DNA of 64,000 bases from Chitinophaga deserti (GCF_003149455.1 NZ_QFFK01000010.1:124001-188000), one strand, 5' to 3'; shown: positions 35,427 through 44,973, counted from the first letter of the stretch. Translations and numbers: made by a program. The notes: generated by a model from the sequence alone, not told the origin.

Positions 35427-35434
35427 TATATTTG
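35427..35434 (+). promoter_or_regulatory. -7 promoter box (TATATTTG) abutting FAD oxidoreductase start
   Basis: Exact TAnnTTTG match ending four bases before the ATG at 35439; transcription would start at or within the first codons, suggesting a leaderless mRNA. Confidence 0.5.
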
Positions 35435-35438
35435 TTGC

Positions 35439-36560
35439 ATGCACCAGCAAGCAGATACCGCAGTTATAGGCGCAGGCATTGTAGGCCTGGCCACGGCATA
35501 TCACCTCGCCCTGAAAGGGAAGAAGGTGGTCGTATTCGAGCGTAACCCACGTGCAGTGGGAGCTTCCTTCCGCAACTTCGGCCTCGTATGGACGCTGGGG
35601 CAGAAGCCCGGCCATATTTATGAGCGGGCTATGTACGGCCGTGCCACCTGGCAGCAGATAGCACGGGAATCCGGACTGCCCTGTGAAGAGAATGGCTCGC
35701 TCCTCCTTGCATATCATGCCGATGAAACAGGGGTATTGGAAGAGTTTGCCGGCAGTACGGGCATCACCTGTGAGATACTTACACCGGATGCAGCACGCAG
35801 CCGCAGCAGTGCTTTCCGCCCCGAAGGATTAAAAGCCGCACTCTGGAGCCCCCTCGAAATGTCGCTTAATCCCCGCGAAGCCTGTGCCCGCCTTGCAGCG
35901 TGGCTGGAAAGCACCCACGGCGTTACCTTCCGTTTCGGAACACCCGTGAATGGCATTCAGCTGCCCCACATTGAAACGAAAGACGAAAAGTGGAAAGTAG
36001 ATAACGTATATGTGTGCAGCGGGTATGATTTTGAAACGCTCTATCCCGAAGTATTTGCGGCAGCACCCCTTACCCGCTGCAAGCTTCAGATGCTCCGCAC
36101 CGTTCCCCAGCCTGATGGCTGGAAGCTGGGCCCCGCACTGGTAACCGGCATGTCCATGTTACATTACGCTTCCTTTGCACACTGCCCCGGACTGGCAGCC
36201 GTTAAAAAGCGTGTGGAGGAAACCCTGCCGGAATACGTGCGCTATGGCATCCACCTCATGGTAACCCAGAATGGGGCAGGGGAGCTTTCCCTCGGAGATT
36301 CCCATGAGTATGGCTGGGAAGTGGACCCCTTCGACAAAGAGCGCATCTCCGACCTCATTCTCCAATATATCAATACATTCCTGTATGCGCCGGCACTGGA
36401 TATCCAGGAACGCTGGCATGGCATATATCCCAAACTGACTAATGGCGGGCACGATCTGGTACTGCATCCGGAACCGGGTGTTACCATCGTAAACGGCCTC
36501 GGAGGAGCAGGCATGACCCTGTCTTTCGGCCTTGCCCGGGACGTAATTGCATTGCAATAA
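35439..36560 (+). CDS. FAD-dependent oxidoreductase, TIGR03364-like (DAO family)
   Basis: The 373-residue flavoprotein begins with the Rossmann motif AVIGAGIVGLATA directly after six residues, followed by VVVFERNPRAVGASFRNFGLVWTLGQKPG, which is the signature of the TIGR03364 subgroup of the D-amino-acid-oxidase-like family. This subgroup often lies in phosphonate breakdown clusters, where it oxidises amino-phosphonate-type substrates. No other phosphonate gene is here; the neighbour after the terminator is an SSS transporter. The substrate therefore stays open. Confidence 0.8.
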   Translation: MHQQADTAVIGAGIVGLATAYHLALKGKKVVVFERNPRAVGASFRNFGLVWTLGQKPGHIYERAMYGRATWQQIARESGLPCEENGSLLLAYHADETGVLEEFAGSTGITCEILTPDAARSRSSAFRPEGLKAALWSPLEMSLNPREACARLAAWLESTHGVTFRFGTPVNGIQLPHIETKDEKWKVDNVYVCSGYDFETLYPEVFAAAPLTRCKLQMLRTVPQPDGWKLGPALVTGMSMLHYASFAHCPGLAAVKKRVEETLPEYVRYGIHLMVTQNGAGELSLGDSHEYGWEVDPFDKERISDLILQYINTFLYAPALDIQERWHGIYPKLTNGGHDLVLHPEPGVTIVNGLGGAGMTLSFGLARDVIALQ

Positions 36561-36587
36561 TTACCCGTATTTGTGTATAACGAAGGT

Positions 36588-36614
36588 GGGCGGCTGTCGA
36601 GCCGCCCTTTTTTT
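36588..36614 (+). terminator. Intrinsic terminator after FAD oxidoreductase
   Basis: Stem gggcggct/agccgccc with a four-base loop, followed by seven T. Confidence 0.9.
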
Positions 36615-36639
36615 ATGCGTTTTTATGCGTTTTTATGCG
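36610..36639. repeat. Three exact tandem copies of TTTTTATGCG
   Basis: Three perfect 10-bp units run from the terminator T-run up to the promoter region of the SSS transporter. The 10-bp period places equivalent bases on one face of the helix. Confidence 0.85.
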
Positions 36640-36668
36640 GAAAACCCTATTTTTAGTGGTTTAAATCC

Positions 36669-38171
36669 ATGTTTATCTCCATGTCGCCAATATCACCGGG
36701 CATTTTCGTCCTTTTCATAGCATGCTATTTTATCCTGTTACTGCTGGTATCGTACATCACCACCCGTAAGGCGGATGAGCAGTCGTACTTTATCGGTAAC
36801 CGGAATTCCGTCTGGTACCTCGTGGCCATCGGGATGATCAGTGACTCCCTTTCGGGTGTTACGTTTATTTCCGTACCCGGTAAGGTGGAAGTGGCGTCGT
36901 TTTCTTATCTGCAAACCATCCTGGGGTATATATTGGGGTATGTGGTAATTGCCACGGTATTGCTGCCGCTGTATTATAACCGCAACCTCACCTCTATTTA
37001 TACCTACCTGCAGCAGCGCTTCGGGCCGGTAACACAGAAAACGGGAGCGATGTTTTTCATCCTCTCCCGCCTCGTGGGCGCAGCAGCCAGGCTCTTCCTC
37101 GTAGCAGGGGTATTACAGCTTTTTGTATTCGATTATTATCATATCCCCTTTGCATTGTCGGTTTCGATCATGATCATTCTGATGCTGGTATACACTTACC
37201 GCGGAGGGATCAAGACGCTGGTGTGGACGGATGCCATGCAGTCTACCTTCCTGCTCCTGGCCGTAATACTTACCATTATAGTGATCTGCCGCGATCTGAA
37301 CTGGGGCATCGGTGACCTGGTTACCAATGTGGTAAACAGCCCTCATTCCAAAACCTTTTTCTGGGACTGGAAGGCCAGTAACTTCTTCCCTAAAGAGTTC
37401 TTCGGCGGGATGATGATTGCGGTAACCATGACCGGGCTTGATCAGAATATGATGCAGAAGAACCTCAGCTGCCGTTCCCTGAAAGAAGCACAAAAGAATA
37501 TTTATTCCTTCAGCATAATGCAGCTGGTAGTAAACGTGTTTTTCCTGAGCCTGGGTATTTTACTTTACCAATACCTGCATTCGAATAACATTCCCGCACC
37601 ATTGAAGATTGATGGCGGACTGGCTACAGACCAGGTGTTCCCGCTGCTGGCACTGCAGCACCTTGGTACTTTTGCATCCATCATTTTCATTGTAGGTTTA
37701 ACGGCCGCAACGTTCTCCAGTGCAGACAGTGTGCTTACCACACTCACCACTTCCGTGTATATCGATATGCTGGGGTACCCCACCGAAGGGATCGATGCAC
37801 GCCGTAAAAGAATTAAGAACATCATCCATATAGCATGTGCCGTGGCGCTGCTGGGAACCATATTGCTGTTCAGGGAGTTTAACAACGATGCCATTATTGA
37901 TTCGGTACTCTTCCTGGCTACTATCACCTACGGGCCTATGCTTGGACTGTTTGCATTTGGTATCCTGAACAAGCGGCCCATCCTTGATTACGGCTCACTC
38001 ATCGTATGTTTGATAGCGCCGGTATTATGTTTCTTCCTGAAGCAAAATTCCGAAGCGTGGTTAGGCGGATATAAATTCGGGAACGAATTGCTGATCGTAA
38101 ACGGCTTGTTTACGTATATTGGATTATGGATGTTTTCCCGGAAGGGGAACGCCCTGCCCGCATTGCAGTAA
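36669..38171 (+). CDS. Sodium:solute symporter family (SSS) transporter
   Basis: A 500-residue membrane protein with about 13 helices. Family motifs include FIGNRNSVWYLVAIGMISDSLSGVTFISVPG in the first helices, SRLVGAAARLFLVAGVLQLF, YTYRGGIKTLVWTDAMQ, the MTGLDQNMMQKNLSCRSLKEAQKN segment, and the Na+-site region FIVGLTAATFSSADSVLTTLTTS. It should import an organic solute with Na+. The gene follows an FAD oxidoreductase across a terminator, so they may or may not share a pathway. ATG 36669 and ATG 36681 are both possible starts. Confidence 0.9.
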   Translation: MFISMSPISPGIFVLFIACYFILLLLVSYITTRKADEQSYFIGNRNSVWYLVAIGMISDSLSGVTFISVPGKVEVASFSYLQTILGYILGYVVIATVLLPLYYNRNLTSIYTYLQQRFGPVTQKTGAMFFILSRLVGAAARLFLVAGVLQLFVFDYYHIPFALSVSIMIILMLVYTYRGGIKTLVWTDAMQSTFLLLAVILTIIVICRDLNWGIGDLVTNVVNSPHSKTFFWDWKASNFFPKEFFGGMMIAVTMTGLDQNMMQKNLSCRSLKEAQKNIYSFSIMQLVVNVFFLSLGILLYQYLHSNNIPAPLKIDGGLATDQVFPLLALQHLGTFASIIFIVGLTAATFSSADSVLTTLTTSVYIDMLGYPTEGIDARRKRIKNIIHIACAVALLGTILLFREFNNDAIIDSVLFLATITYGPMLGLFAFGILNKRPILDYGSLIVCLIAPVLCFFLKQNSEAWLGGYKFGNELLIVNGLFTYIGLWMFSRKGNALPALQ

Positions 38172-38209
38172 AAAAGTGTAGATTACAATATTACCAAAAC
38201 GCATAGCAG

Positions 38210-38908
38210 ATGAATGATTCGTTAAAGAATTTGAAAATGCGCGACTGGACGGAAACAAAGGCGCATTCCAGCTGGCAGATATTTAAGATCATGGCCGAAT
38301 TCGTGGAAGGATTTGAAGCACTGGCAAAAATTGGTCCCTGTATTTCTATTTTCGGATCGGCGCGTACACGCACCGGCAATAATTATTACGAGCTGGCTTG
38401 TGAAATTGCAAGAAGGCTTGCGGAAGATGGTTTTGGTATTATCTCCGGTGGTGGCCCCGGTATTATGGAGGCAGCCAATAAAGGCGCGCAACTGGCCAAT
38501 GGTATGAGTGTAGGCCTCAACATTACACTGCCGCACGAACAATATGCCAACCCTTACCTCGACCGGGATAAAAGCCTCAACTTCGATTACTTCTTCGTAC
38601 GCAAAGTAATGTTCACCAAATACTCCCAGGGCTTTGTGATGATGCCCGGTGGCTTCGGTACCATGGATGAATTCTTTGAAGTAGCCACCCTCATCCAGAC
38701 CAAGAAGATGACGGAGACCCCGCTGGTGCTTGTAGGCAGTGAATATTGGGGCGGCCTCCTCGAATGGATCGACACCGTGATGATGAAAAAAGAAAGCAAC
38801 ATCCACCCCGAAGATCTCAACCTCCTCAAGGTTTTTGATACTGCCGATGAAGTAGTGGAATACTTCCGCGTATTCTATACTACCAACAAACTGAGGCCCA
38901 ATTTTTAG
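38210..38908 (+). CDS. LOG family protein (nucleotide 5'-monophosphate phosphoribohydrolase-like)
   Basis: The 232-residue protein has SGGGPGIMEAANKGA and the nucleotide-binding PGGFGTMDEFFEV motif (PGGxGTxxE) of the TIGR00730/LOG family. Members hydrolyse cytokinin-like nucleotides or generic nucleoside monophosphates to base and ribose phosphate. The N-terminal ~40 residues are a family extension seen in Bacteroidota. It follows the SSS gene by 38 bases. Confidence 0.9.
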   Translation: MNDSLKNLKMRDWTETKAHSSWQIFKIMAEFVEGFEALAKIGPCISIFGSARTRTGNNYYELACEIARRLAEDGFGIISGGGPGIMEAANKGAQLANGMSVGLNITLPHEQYANPYLDRDKSLNFDYFFVRKVMFTKYSQGFVMMPGGFGTMDEFFEVATLIQTKKMTETPLVLVGSEYWGGLLEWIDTVMMKKESNIHPEDLNLLKVFDTADEVVEYFRVFYTTNKLRPNF

Positions 38909-39129
38909 ATTATCATTAAGTTATATACACATGAAATATATTTATGCATCATCTTGAAATTGCATATATATTTATAAAGTCACAGCCTAATATGGACCGT
39001 TAAACACATTGTATATATGGTCAATAGTTGTGTCTTTAATGGTTAACATGGGGTAAAGAGCCTGGTATTACTATCAGGCTCGATTTATTTTCAGTCCTTC
39101 ACATATATCGCATTTACTTGATAATTGCT
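38909..39129. other. AT-rich intergenic region with one hairpin
   Basis: This gene-free stretch is rich in TATATA steps. It ends with a hairpin (gagcctg 39059-39065 with caggctc 39076-39082) followed by gatttatttt, which may terminate a short transcript or the LOG gene about 150 bases upstream. No open frame of note was seen. Confidence 0.4.
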
Positions 39130-39137
39130 TAGGTTTG
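39130..39137 (+). promoter_or_regulatory. -7 promoter box (TAGGTTTG) for O-methyltransferase
   Basis: Exact TAnnTTTG match 17 bases before the ATG at 39154. Confidence 0.5.
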
Positions 39138-39153
39138 CAAAAAAAAGTACTGC

Positions 39154-39795
39154 ATGGAGGTAATACCCGGGGATATTCAGGCGTTTGCAGAGAAGTACAC
39201 CAGTCCGGAAGGGGATTTGCTGTATCGCCTGCACAGGGAAACTTACCTGAAGGCAGACCAGCCGCACATGCTAAGCGGCCATGTTCAGGGTACTTTTTTA
39301 TCGATGGTAAGTCACATGATGCGGCCACGCCGTATTCTCGAAATTGGTACTTACACCGGATATTCCGCCATCTGCCTCGCGCAGGGCCTCGAAGCCGGAG
39401 GCATGCTGCACACCATTGATGTAAACGAAGAGCTGGAAGATATGGCTGCCCGCTACATCGCGGAAGCCGGTCTTACTGATAAGATCACCCAGCACATCGG
39501 CAAAGCAGCTAACATCATCCCTGAACTCAACGAAACTTTTGATCTCATATTTATTGATGCCGACAAGGCAGGATATGGAATGTATTATGACATGGTGTGG
39601 GAGAAGCTGAGAACGGGAGGCATGATACTGGCCGATAACGTGCTGTATCATGGAGAAGTGGTATTGAACGAATCAGAACAGAGCAATAACGCAAAAGCTA
39701 TGATCCGCTTTGTGGAAAAAGCAGTAGCCGACGACCGCGCGGAAACATTATTGCTCACCCTGCGCGATGGCGTAATGCTCATCCGTAAGAAATAA
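39154..39795 (+). CDS. Class I SAM O-methyltransferase (caffeoyl-CoA OMT-like)
   Basis: The 213-residue enzyme has SAM motif I in RILEIGTYTGYSAICLAQGL, an acidic HTIDVNEELEDMA motif II and the metal-binding LIFIDADKAGY and ILADNVLYHGEV motifs. The family transfers methyl groups to catechol-type hydroxyls in a divalent-metal-dependent way. The natural substrate is unknown. The glucosaminidase gene follows 26 bases later. Confidence 0.9.
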   Translation: MEVIPGDIQAFAEKYTSPEGDLLYRLHRETYLKADQPHMLSGHVQGTFLSMVSHMMRPRRILEIGTYTGYSAICLAQGLEAGGMLHTIDVNEELEDMAARYIAEAGLTDKITQHIGKAANIIPELNETFDLIFIDADKAGYGMYYDMVWEKLRTGGMILADNVLYHGEVVLNESEQSNNAKAMIRFVEKAVADDRAETLLLTLRDGVMLIRKK

Positions 39796-39821
39796 CCAGG
39801 ACCCATTAAATTCGACATATA

Positions 39822-41180
39822 ATGCAATTGAAGTCATACTGCCTGGCAATCTGTTTGCTGCTTGGCGGAGCCATTAAAAGCACCGCACAGAACATCAGCA
39901 CCCAACAGTACATTGACACTTATAAAGTCATAGCCATGGAAGAAATGCGCCGCTCCGGCGTTCCCGCTTCCATCAAACTTGCCCAGGGCATCCTAGAAAC
40001 ACAATCCGGCAACGGATGGCTGGTGCAGAACAGTCACAACCACTTCGGTATCAAATGTAAAAATAACTGGACCGGCCCATCGGTAGCCTATGATGATGAT
40101 GCCCGTGGGGAATGCTTCCGCAAATACGGTTCTCCACAGGAATCCTGGAAAGATCACTCCGAGTTCCTCCGCAATAATCCCCGTTACCGCTTCCTGTTCG
40201 ACCTGAATCCTAACGATTACAAGGCATGGGCATACGGACTGAAAACCGCAGGCTACGCCACCAGCCGTACCTACCCTCAACAGCTTATCCAGATCATTGA
40301 AACGTACCAGCTCCAGCAGTATAGCGACATTGCCATGGGCAAAGGGGAAATCCGCACCAATGATGTGTTTGCCGGTGATCCCGGTACTTATGCACCCACA
40401 CAGCAGCCTGCTGCAAACCGCCCTGTGGTACCCGCCGCCGCGCCTGCAAAGAAGTATCCCGAAGGCTCGGAGTTCCGCATCAACAATCGCAAAGCCATCT
40501 TTGTTAAACAGGGAACCGCCCTCATACAGGTGGCGGCTTCGAAAGATATCCGTTTAAGTTCTTTGCTGAAGTATAACGACCTCACTTCCGATGTTCCCCT
40601 TGAAAAAGATATGGTCATCTTCCTGCAGGGTAAAAGCAAACGGGGCGCCAACGATTTCCACATTGTGGCTCCCGGCGAATCTTTGCATGACATCGCACAG
40701 GCCGAAGGGGTTCAGCTCCGCTGGCTCCGCCGCAGGAATAAACTGGATGAAGGCGAACAGCCTGCCGCAGGGGAGCGCATCGCACTCGATGGTTATGCAT
40801 CCGCCAAGCCACGCCTCGGCAGTAACACCGTGGCAGTAGTAGATGAGCATCAGGATCTGAAGCCCCGTGAGATCATCCGGGACATCAAAAAGGAAATAGA
40901 GAAAGCTTCCGCCCAGGCACCCGTTGCAGAAAACAGGCCGGCCACTCCGCCTCCTGCTCCGGAAAAAGCCCCCTCAGCATTGCCCCCCGGCATGATCGAA
41001 GATCTGAAGAAAGCGGGCGCACAAACCAGCTCCCGTGAACAATACCATATCGTAGGCGAAAAGGAAACGCTCTACAGCATCTCCCGCCGCTACGGCTGCA
41101 CTGTGGCCCAGCTGCAGGAATGGAACACCCTGGCCGACAATGGAATCAAAATAGGCCAGCAACTGATTGTGAAAAAGTAA
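39822..41180 (+). CDS. Secreted glucosaminidase (GH73) with two LysM domains
   Basis: The 452-residue protein has a signal peptide (KSTAQ), a GH73 glucosaminidase domain (residues ~30-165; ASIKLAQGILETQSGNGWLVQNSHNHFGIKC with the catalytic Glu in ILETQSG), a linker, one LysM-like domain (HIVAPGESLHDIAQAEGVQLRWLRRRNKL) and a C-terminal LysM (YHIVGEKETLYSISRRYGCTVAQLQEWNTL). It cuts beta-1,4 links after N-acetylglucosamine in peptidoglycan and probably acts in cell-wall growth or division. Confidence 0.9.
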   Translation: MQLKSYCLAICLLLGGAIKSTAQNISTQQYIDTYKVIAMEEMRRSGVPASIKLAQGILETQSGNGWLVQNSHNHFGIKCKNNWTGPSVAYDDDARGECFRKYGSPQESWKDHSEFLRNNPRYRFLFDLNPNDYKAWAYGLKTAGYATSRTYPQQLIQIIETYQLQQYSDIAMGKGEIRTNDVFAGDPGTYAPTQQPAANRPVVPAAAPAKKYPEGSEFRINNRKAIFVKQGTALIQVAASKDIRLSSLLKYNDLTSDVPLEKDMVIFLQGKSKRGANDFHIVAPGESLHDIAQAEGVQLRWLRRRNKLDEGEQPAAGERIALDGYASAKPRLGSNTVAVVDEHQDLKPREIIRDIKKEIEKASAQAPVAENRPATPPPAPEKAPSALPPGMIEDLKKAGAQTSSREQYHIVGEKETLYSISRRYGCTVAQLQEWNTLADNGIKIGQQLIVKK

Positions 41181-41201
41181 ACGTAAAACCGCATACATAC
41201 G

Positions 41202-41732
41202 ATGATTCAGGTACATGATAAGAAGTTCGTCCCCTATATCACTGAGGAGAAACTGCAGGCGCGTATCAAAGAAATGGCGCAGCAACTCAGCCTAGACCTC
41301 GAAGGGAAAAGACCGCTTTTTATCGCCATCCTCAACGGTTCGTTTATGTTTGCTGCTGATGTGTTCAAATACCTGACGATCGAAGCGGAGATCTCCTTTA
41401 TCAAACTGGCGTCTTACAAAGGCACTAAATCCACCGGTAATGTGATCACCGCCATCGGCCTTGATGAAGACCTCTTTGGCCGCACCGTTGTGATCCTGGA
41501 AGATATCGTGGATACGGGTAAAACCCTCAGCCAGTTCCTCCCTCAATTGGAGCACCAGCAGCCCAAGAGACTCATGGTGGTATCGCTCCTGCACAAACCG
41601 GAAGCACTCACGCACCACGTAAAAATCGATTACCTCGGCTTCTCCGTTCCCAATAAATTCCTCCTCGGATATGGCCTCGATTACGATGGCCTGGGCCGCA
41701 ACCTCCCCGAGATCTACCAGCTGGCGGAGTAA
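41202..41732 (+). CDS. hpt: Hypoxanthine phosphoribosyltransferase
   Basis: A 176-residue type I phosphoribosyltransferase with the PRPP motif VVILEDIVDTGKTL and the preceding LASYKGTKSTGNV loop. It salvages hypoxanthine (and guanine) to IMP/GMP. It lies 21 bases after the glucosaminidase gene and may be co-transcribed with it. Confidence 0.93.
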   Translation: MIQVHDKKFVPYITEEKLQARIKEMAQQLSLDLEGKRPLFIAILNGSFMFAADVFKYLTIEAEISFIKLASYKGTKSTGNVITAIGLDEDLFGRTVVILEDIVDTGKTLSQFLPQLEHQQPKRLMVVSLLHKPEALTHHVKIDYLGFSVPNKFLLGYGLDYDGLGRNLPEIYQLAE

Positions 41733-41804
41733 TTTTTACCCGCTGCAGCCTTCGGATCAACAAATTGTTTACTTTTAGGTATCGGTGTATGTTAAAATAT
41801 TTCG

Positions 41805-43571
41805 ATGCATAAACTCATCATTTTGCTTCTATGCGCAAGCTGGAGCATGATGGGAGTGGCACAACAAAGAAAAGTCGTGACGGGGGCTGTGCAAGACAGT
41901 ATCCGGCACGATCCGGTGCCGGGCGTGAGGGTCACCGTTTGGCCAGACACTGCTACCGTGCTTACCAATCAATATGGCTTATTCCGCATAGAGATCCCTA
42001 TTGGCAGCACGCACCTCGTTTTTGAACACCCCGGCTATCTGCGCAGATCTGTGCCGCTTCTCCAACATGACCGCATGCTCATTGAACTGAGCCCCCTGAA
42101 AAAAATTCCACCTGCCAGCGATGATATTGCTTCGGCCAAAGCCCGTGCGCGCTATGCACACAGTACCAACCCCAACTACAGCAACCTCGGAGTGGCCATC
42201 ACCAACTTTTACGACGAAACTTACGGACGCCTGTACGAAAACAAGTTTGTAGAAACCACCCGCAAACCCGTGTCTGATTTCGCACTGGATGTAGACCGCG
42301 CTGCCTACAGCAACATGCGCCGCTTCGCCAGGCTCAAACAACCCGTTCCGGTAGATGCCGTGCGCATCGAGGAAATGCTCAATTATTTCCACTACAGCTA
42401 TCCGCTCCCCCGGCACGATTCCCTGTTTGCCATGTATAGCCATTATACGGATTGTCCATGGGCGCCGGAGCACCGGCTGCTGCAGATTGCGGTAAGGGCT
42501 AAACAGATAGCAACAGACAGTCTCCCCGCCAGTAACCTCGTGTTCCTGATCGACTGCTCCGGCAGTATGGGCACTCCCAATAAACTACCCTTGCTGCAGG
42601 CCGCTTTCCGGGTGCTGGTGAACAACCTCCGTCCGCGCGATAAGGTGGCAATTGTGGCATATGCAGGCACCCCCGGCCTGGTATTACCCTGCACCCCGGG
42701 CCATCAGCAGGAAAAGATCCTGCATGCCATTGATTACCTCAGTGCGGGAGGCGCCACCGGGGGAGAGGCCGCCATCAAAATGGCGTACCAGATTGCAGGT
42801 GAAAACTTCATCCGCGGTGGCAACAACCGCGTGATCATGGCCACCGATGGCGATTTCAATGTAGGACAAACAAGCGATCAGGATATGGAAGACCTGATAT
42901 CCATGCAGAAGGAAGGAGGGGTGCTGCTGACCTGCCTCGGCTTTGGGATGAAAGATTATAAGGACTCCAAGCTGGAAGCCCTTGCCAGCAAGGGTAATGG
43001 TAACTTTGCGTATATCGATGACCTGGAGGAAGCCAATAAAGTATTTGCCCGCGAATTCGGTTCCACACTCTTTACCATCGCACGCGATGTGCATGCACAG
43101 GTCACCTTCCATCCCGGCCGTGTGAAAACTTACCGGTTGCTGGGGTACGAGAATAAAATTCTGAAAGAAGATAACGGCGATAGTGTAAAGGTGACCGGTG
43201 GCATCGTAGGCTCCGGGCATTGCGTGGTGGCCATGTATGAAATAGAACCGGTGAACCCCGACCCCGGAGGCCCTTTGGCAACGGTTTCCCTGACCTACCG
43301 GCCCGATGGGGAACCCACGCAATACGAAATAAGAAAAACGATTACCGCGAAAGCCGCGAGCTTTGATGATGCACCGGACGATTGCCGGTTTGCTGCCTCA
43401 GTGGCATTGTTCGGTATGCTGCTCCGCAAATCGCAATATACCGGCAAGGGAAATACCGACATGGTAACACGCATCGCGAAGCAATCCCTCGGCCCTGATC
43501 CGGGGAAATACAGGAGTGAGTTTTTAAAACTGATCAAGCAGCTGAAGAAAAATACGGAGTGGCTGAAGTAA
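41805..43571 (+). CDS. Exported YfbK-like von Willebrand factor A protein
   Basis: The 588-residue protein has a signal peptide (MMGVAQ), a carboxypeptidase-regulatory-like beta domain (VTGAVQDSIRHDPVPGVRV...), the YfbK N-terminal module (RKPVSDFALDVDRAAYSNMRRF... VRIEEMLNYFHYSYP), a VWA domain with MIDAS DCSGSMG and ATDGDFNVG, and a C-terminal DUF3520-type region. The family is widespread and its function is poorly known. It is convergent with the SSS gene at 43576, four bases apart. Confidence 0.88.
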   Translation: MHKLIILLLCASWSMMGVAQQRKVVTGAVQDSIRHDPVPGVRVTVWPDTATVLTNQYGLFRIEIPIGSTHLVFEHPGYLRRSVPLLQHDRMLIELSPLKKIPPASDDIASAKARARYAHSTNPNYSNLGVAITNFYDETYGRLYENKFVETTRKPVSDFALDVDRAAYSNMRRFARLKQPVPVDAVRIEEMLNYFHYSYPLPRHDSLFAMYSHYTDCPWAPEHRLLQIAVRAKQIATDSLPASNLVFLIDCSGSMGTPNKLPLLQAAFRVLVNNLRPRDKVAIVAYAGTPGLVLPCTPGHQQEKILHAIDYLSAGGATGGEAAIKMAYQIAGENFIRGGNNRVIMATDGDFNVGQTSDQDMEDLISMQKEGGVLLTCLGFGMKDYKDSKLEALASKGNGNFAYIDDLEEANKVFAREFGSTLFTIARDVHAQVTFHPGRVKTYRLLGYENKILKEDNGDSVKVTGGIVGSGHCVVAMYEIEPVNPDPGGPLATVSLTYRPDGEPTQYEIRKTITAKAASFDDAPDDCRFAASVALFGMLLRKSQYTGKGNTDMVTRIAKQSLGPDPGKYRSEFLKLIKQLKKNTEWLK

Positions 43572-43575
43572 CGGC

Positions 43576-44973
43576 TCAGGTAGCGGGGCTTTCCGTAACC
43601 GGTACCGGCGCTTTCCAGATCAGCGAACCTGCCACCATACCCGCGATGCTCCATAATAAGCCCACAAAAAGCGGCGGAGTGGCGGTTTCCATCCATTCTC
43701 CATACGCATAGCCTGCTGTTCCCATAATGATGGAAAGAATAGCGCCTGCCTGGCTGGCGCGCTTCCAGTACAACCCTGCTGTGAGCGGAACAAATAATGA
43801 AACAAGACTTAATACGGAAGATGAACCTACCAGCTCATAAATGTTCTGGCTGGCAAACGCCATGGCAATAGCGATGGCCGATACTGCTATTACCGAAAGC
43901 CGGATGATAAGCAGGAATTTTTTATCCGAGATATCGCGGAAGAAGGGTTTGATGAGATTCTCGCCCAATACGGTTGCCGGAGCAAGTATGGCGCCGCTGG
44001 TAGTACTCATAATGGCAGACAGCAGCGCACCGAAAAAGAGGATTTGTATAAACAGGTTACCATGCTGCATCACCATATCCGGCAGGATCTTTTCCGGTCC
44101 GTCGGCCCCCAGCGCCGGATACAGCTGCTTCGCACAGAGCACAATGAGCAGCGGCAGCGAACCGATGACGAGATACATTAATGCCCCAAGATAGGAGGAA
44201 TACTGCGCCACCTTTTCGCTCTTTGAACTCATGAGCCGCTGAAACACATCCTGCTGAGGGATGGAGCCAAGGCCAATGGTAAACCAGGCGGCGAGATAAT
44301 GCAGCCAGCTATGCCAGTCGTTGTCGGGGAAGAAGCGGAAGGTGCCTGCCGGCGCGCGCTCCACCACGGTGGTGATACCCCCGGCTTCCTTCACCACAAT
44401 GAATGTGATGATGAGGATACCCACGATGATCATGATGGTTTGAATGAAGTCGGTGATGGAGACAGACCACATGCCGCCCATATACGTATAGCCCATTACG
44501 ATAAGCCCGCTGGCAATCATGGCAGTTTCAGGGGATATGCCCATTACAGTATTGATCACAATGCCCATGGCTACTATCTGCGCAGCGATCCATCCGAAGT
44601 AGGAGGGGATCATGAGCAGGGCGGAAATAATCTCCGCCTTTTGCCCGAAGCGCACCCGGAAGTAGTCGCAGAACGTGAGGAGGTTGCTGCGGTACAGCTT
44701 TCTGGCATAGAACAGGCCTACCAGTAACAGGCACAGCGATGCTCCGAAAGGGTCTTCTATCACCCCGATCAGCCCGTGTTGTGCAAACTCACTGGTAGCA
44801 CCCAGCATAGTCTCAGATCCGAACCAGGTAGCGAATATCACGCAGGTACTGATGCCTAATGGCAGGCTGCGGCCTGCAACCATAAAGTCGCCCGCGGTTT
44901 TTACACGCCTGGCCGCCCAGCGGCCGATGAGGATCGTAATGAGCAGATATATCAGTACAAAGGCCGTGAGCAT
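43576..44973 (-). CDS. Sodium:solute symporter family (SSS) transporter
   Basis: A 465-residue protein with about 13 membrane helices and SSS motifs: DFMVAGRSLPLGISTCVIFATWFGSETMLGATSEFAQHG at the N-terminus, YTYMGGMWSVSITDFIQ, IPQQDVFQRLMSSKSEKVAQ, and FGALLSAIMSTTSGAILAPATVLGEN in the Na+-site region. It resembles transporters of the high-affinity choline/proline-like branch, but the substrate is not clear. The methyltransferase gene ends six bases upstream. Confidence 0.9.
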   Translation of the reverse strand: MLTAFVLIYLLITILIGRWAARRVKTAGDFMVAGRSLPLGISTCVIFATWFGSETMLGATSEFAQHGLIGVIEDPFGASLCLLLVGLFYARKLYRSNLLTFCDYFRVRFGQKAEIISALLMIPSYFGWIAAQIVAMGIVINTVMGISPETAMIASGLIVMGYTYMGGMWSVSITDFIQTIMIIVGILIITFIVVKEAGGITTVVERAPAGTFRFFPDNDWHSWLHYLAAWFTIGLGSIPQQDVFQRLMSSKSEKVAQYSSYLGALMYLVIGSLPLLIVLCAKQLYPALGADGPEKILPDMVMQHGNLFIQILFFGALLSAIMSTTSGAILAPATVLGENLIKPFFRDISDKKFLLIIRLSVIAVSAIAIAMAFASQNIYELVGSSSVLSLVSLFVPLTAGLYWKRASQAGAILSIIMGTAGYAYGEWMETATPPLFVGLLWSIAGMVAGSLIWKAPVPVTESPAT

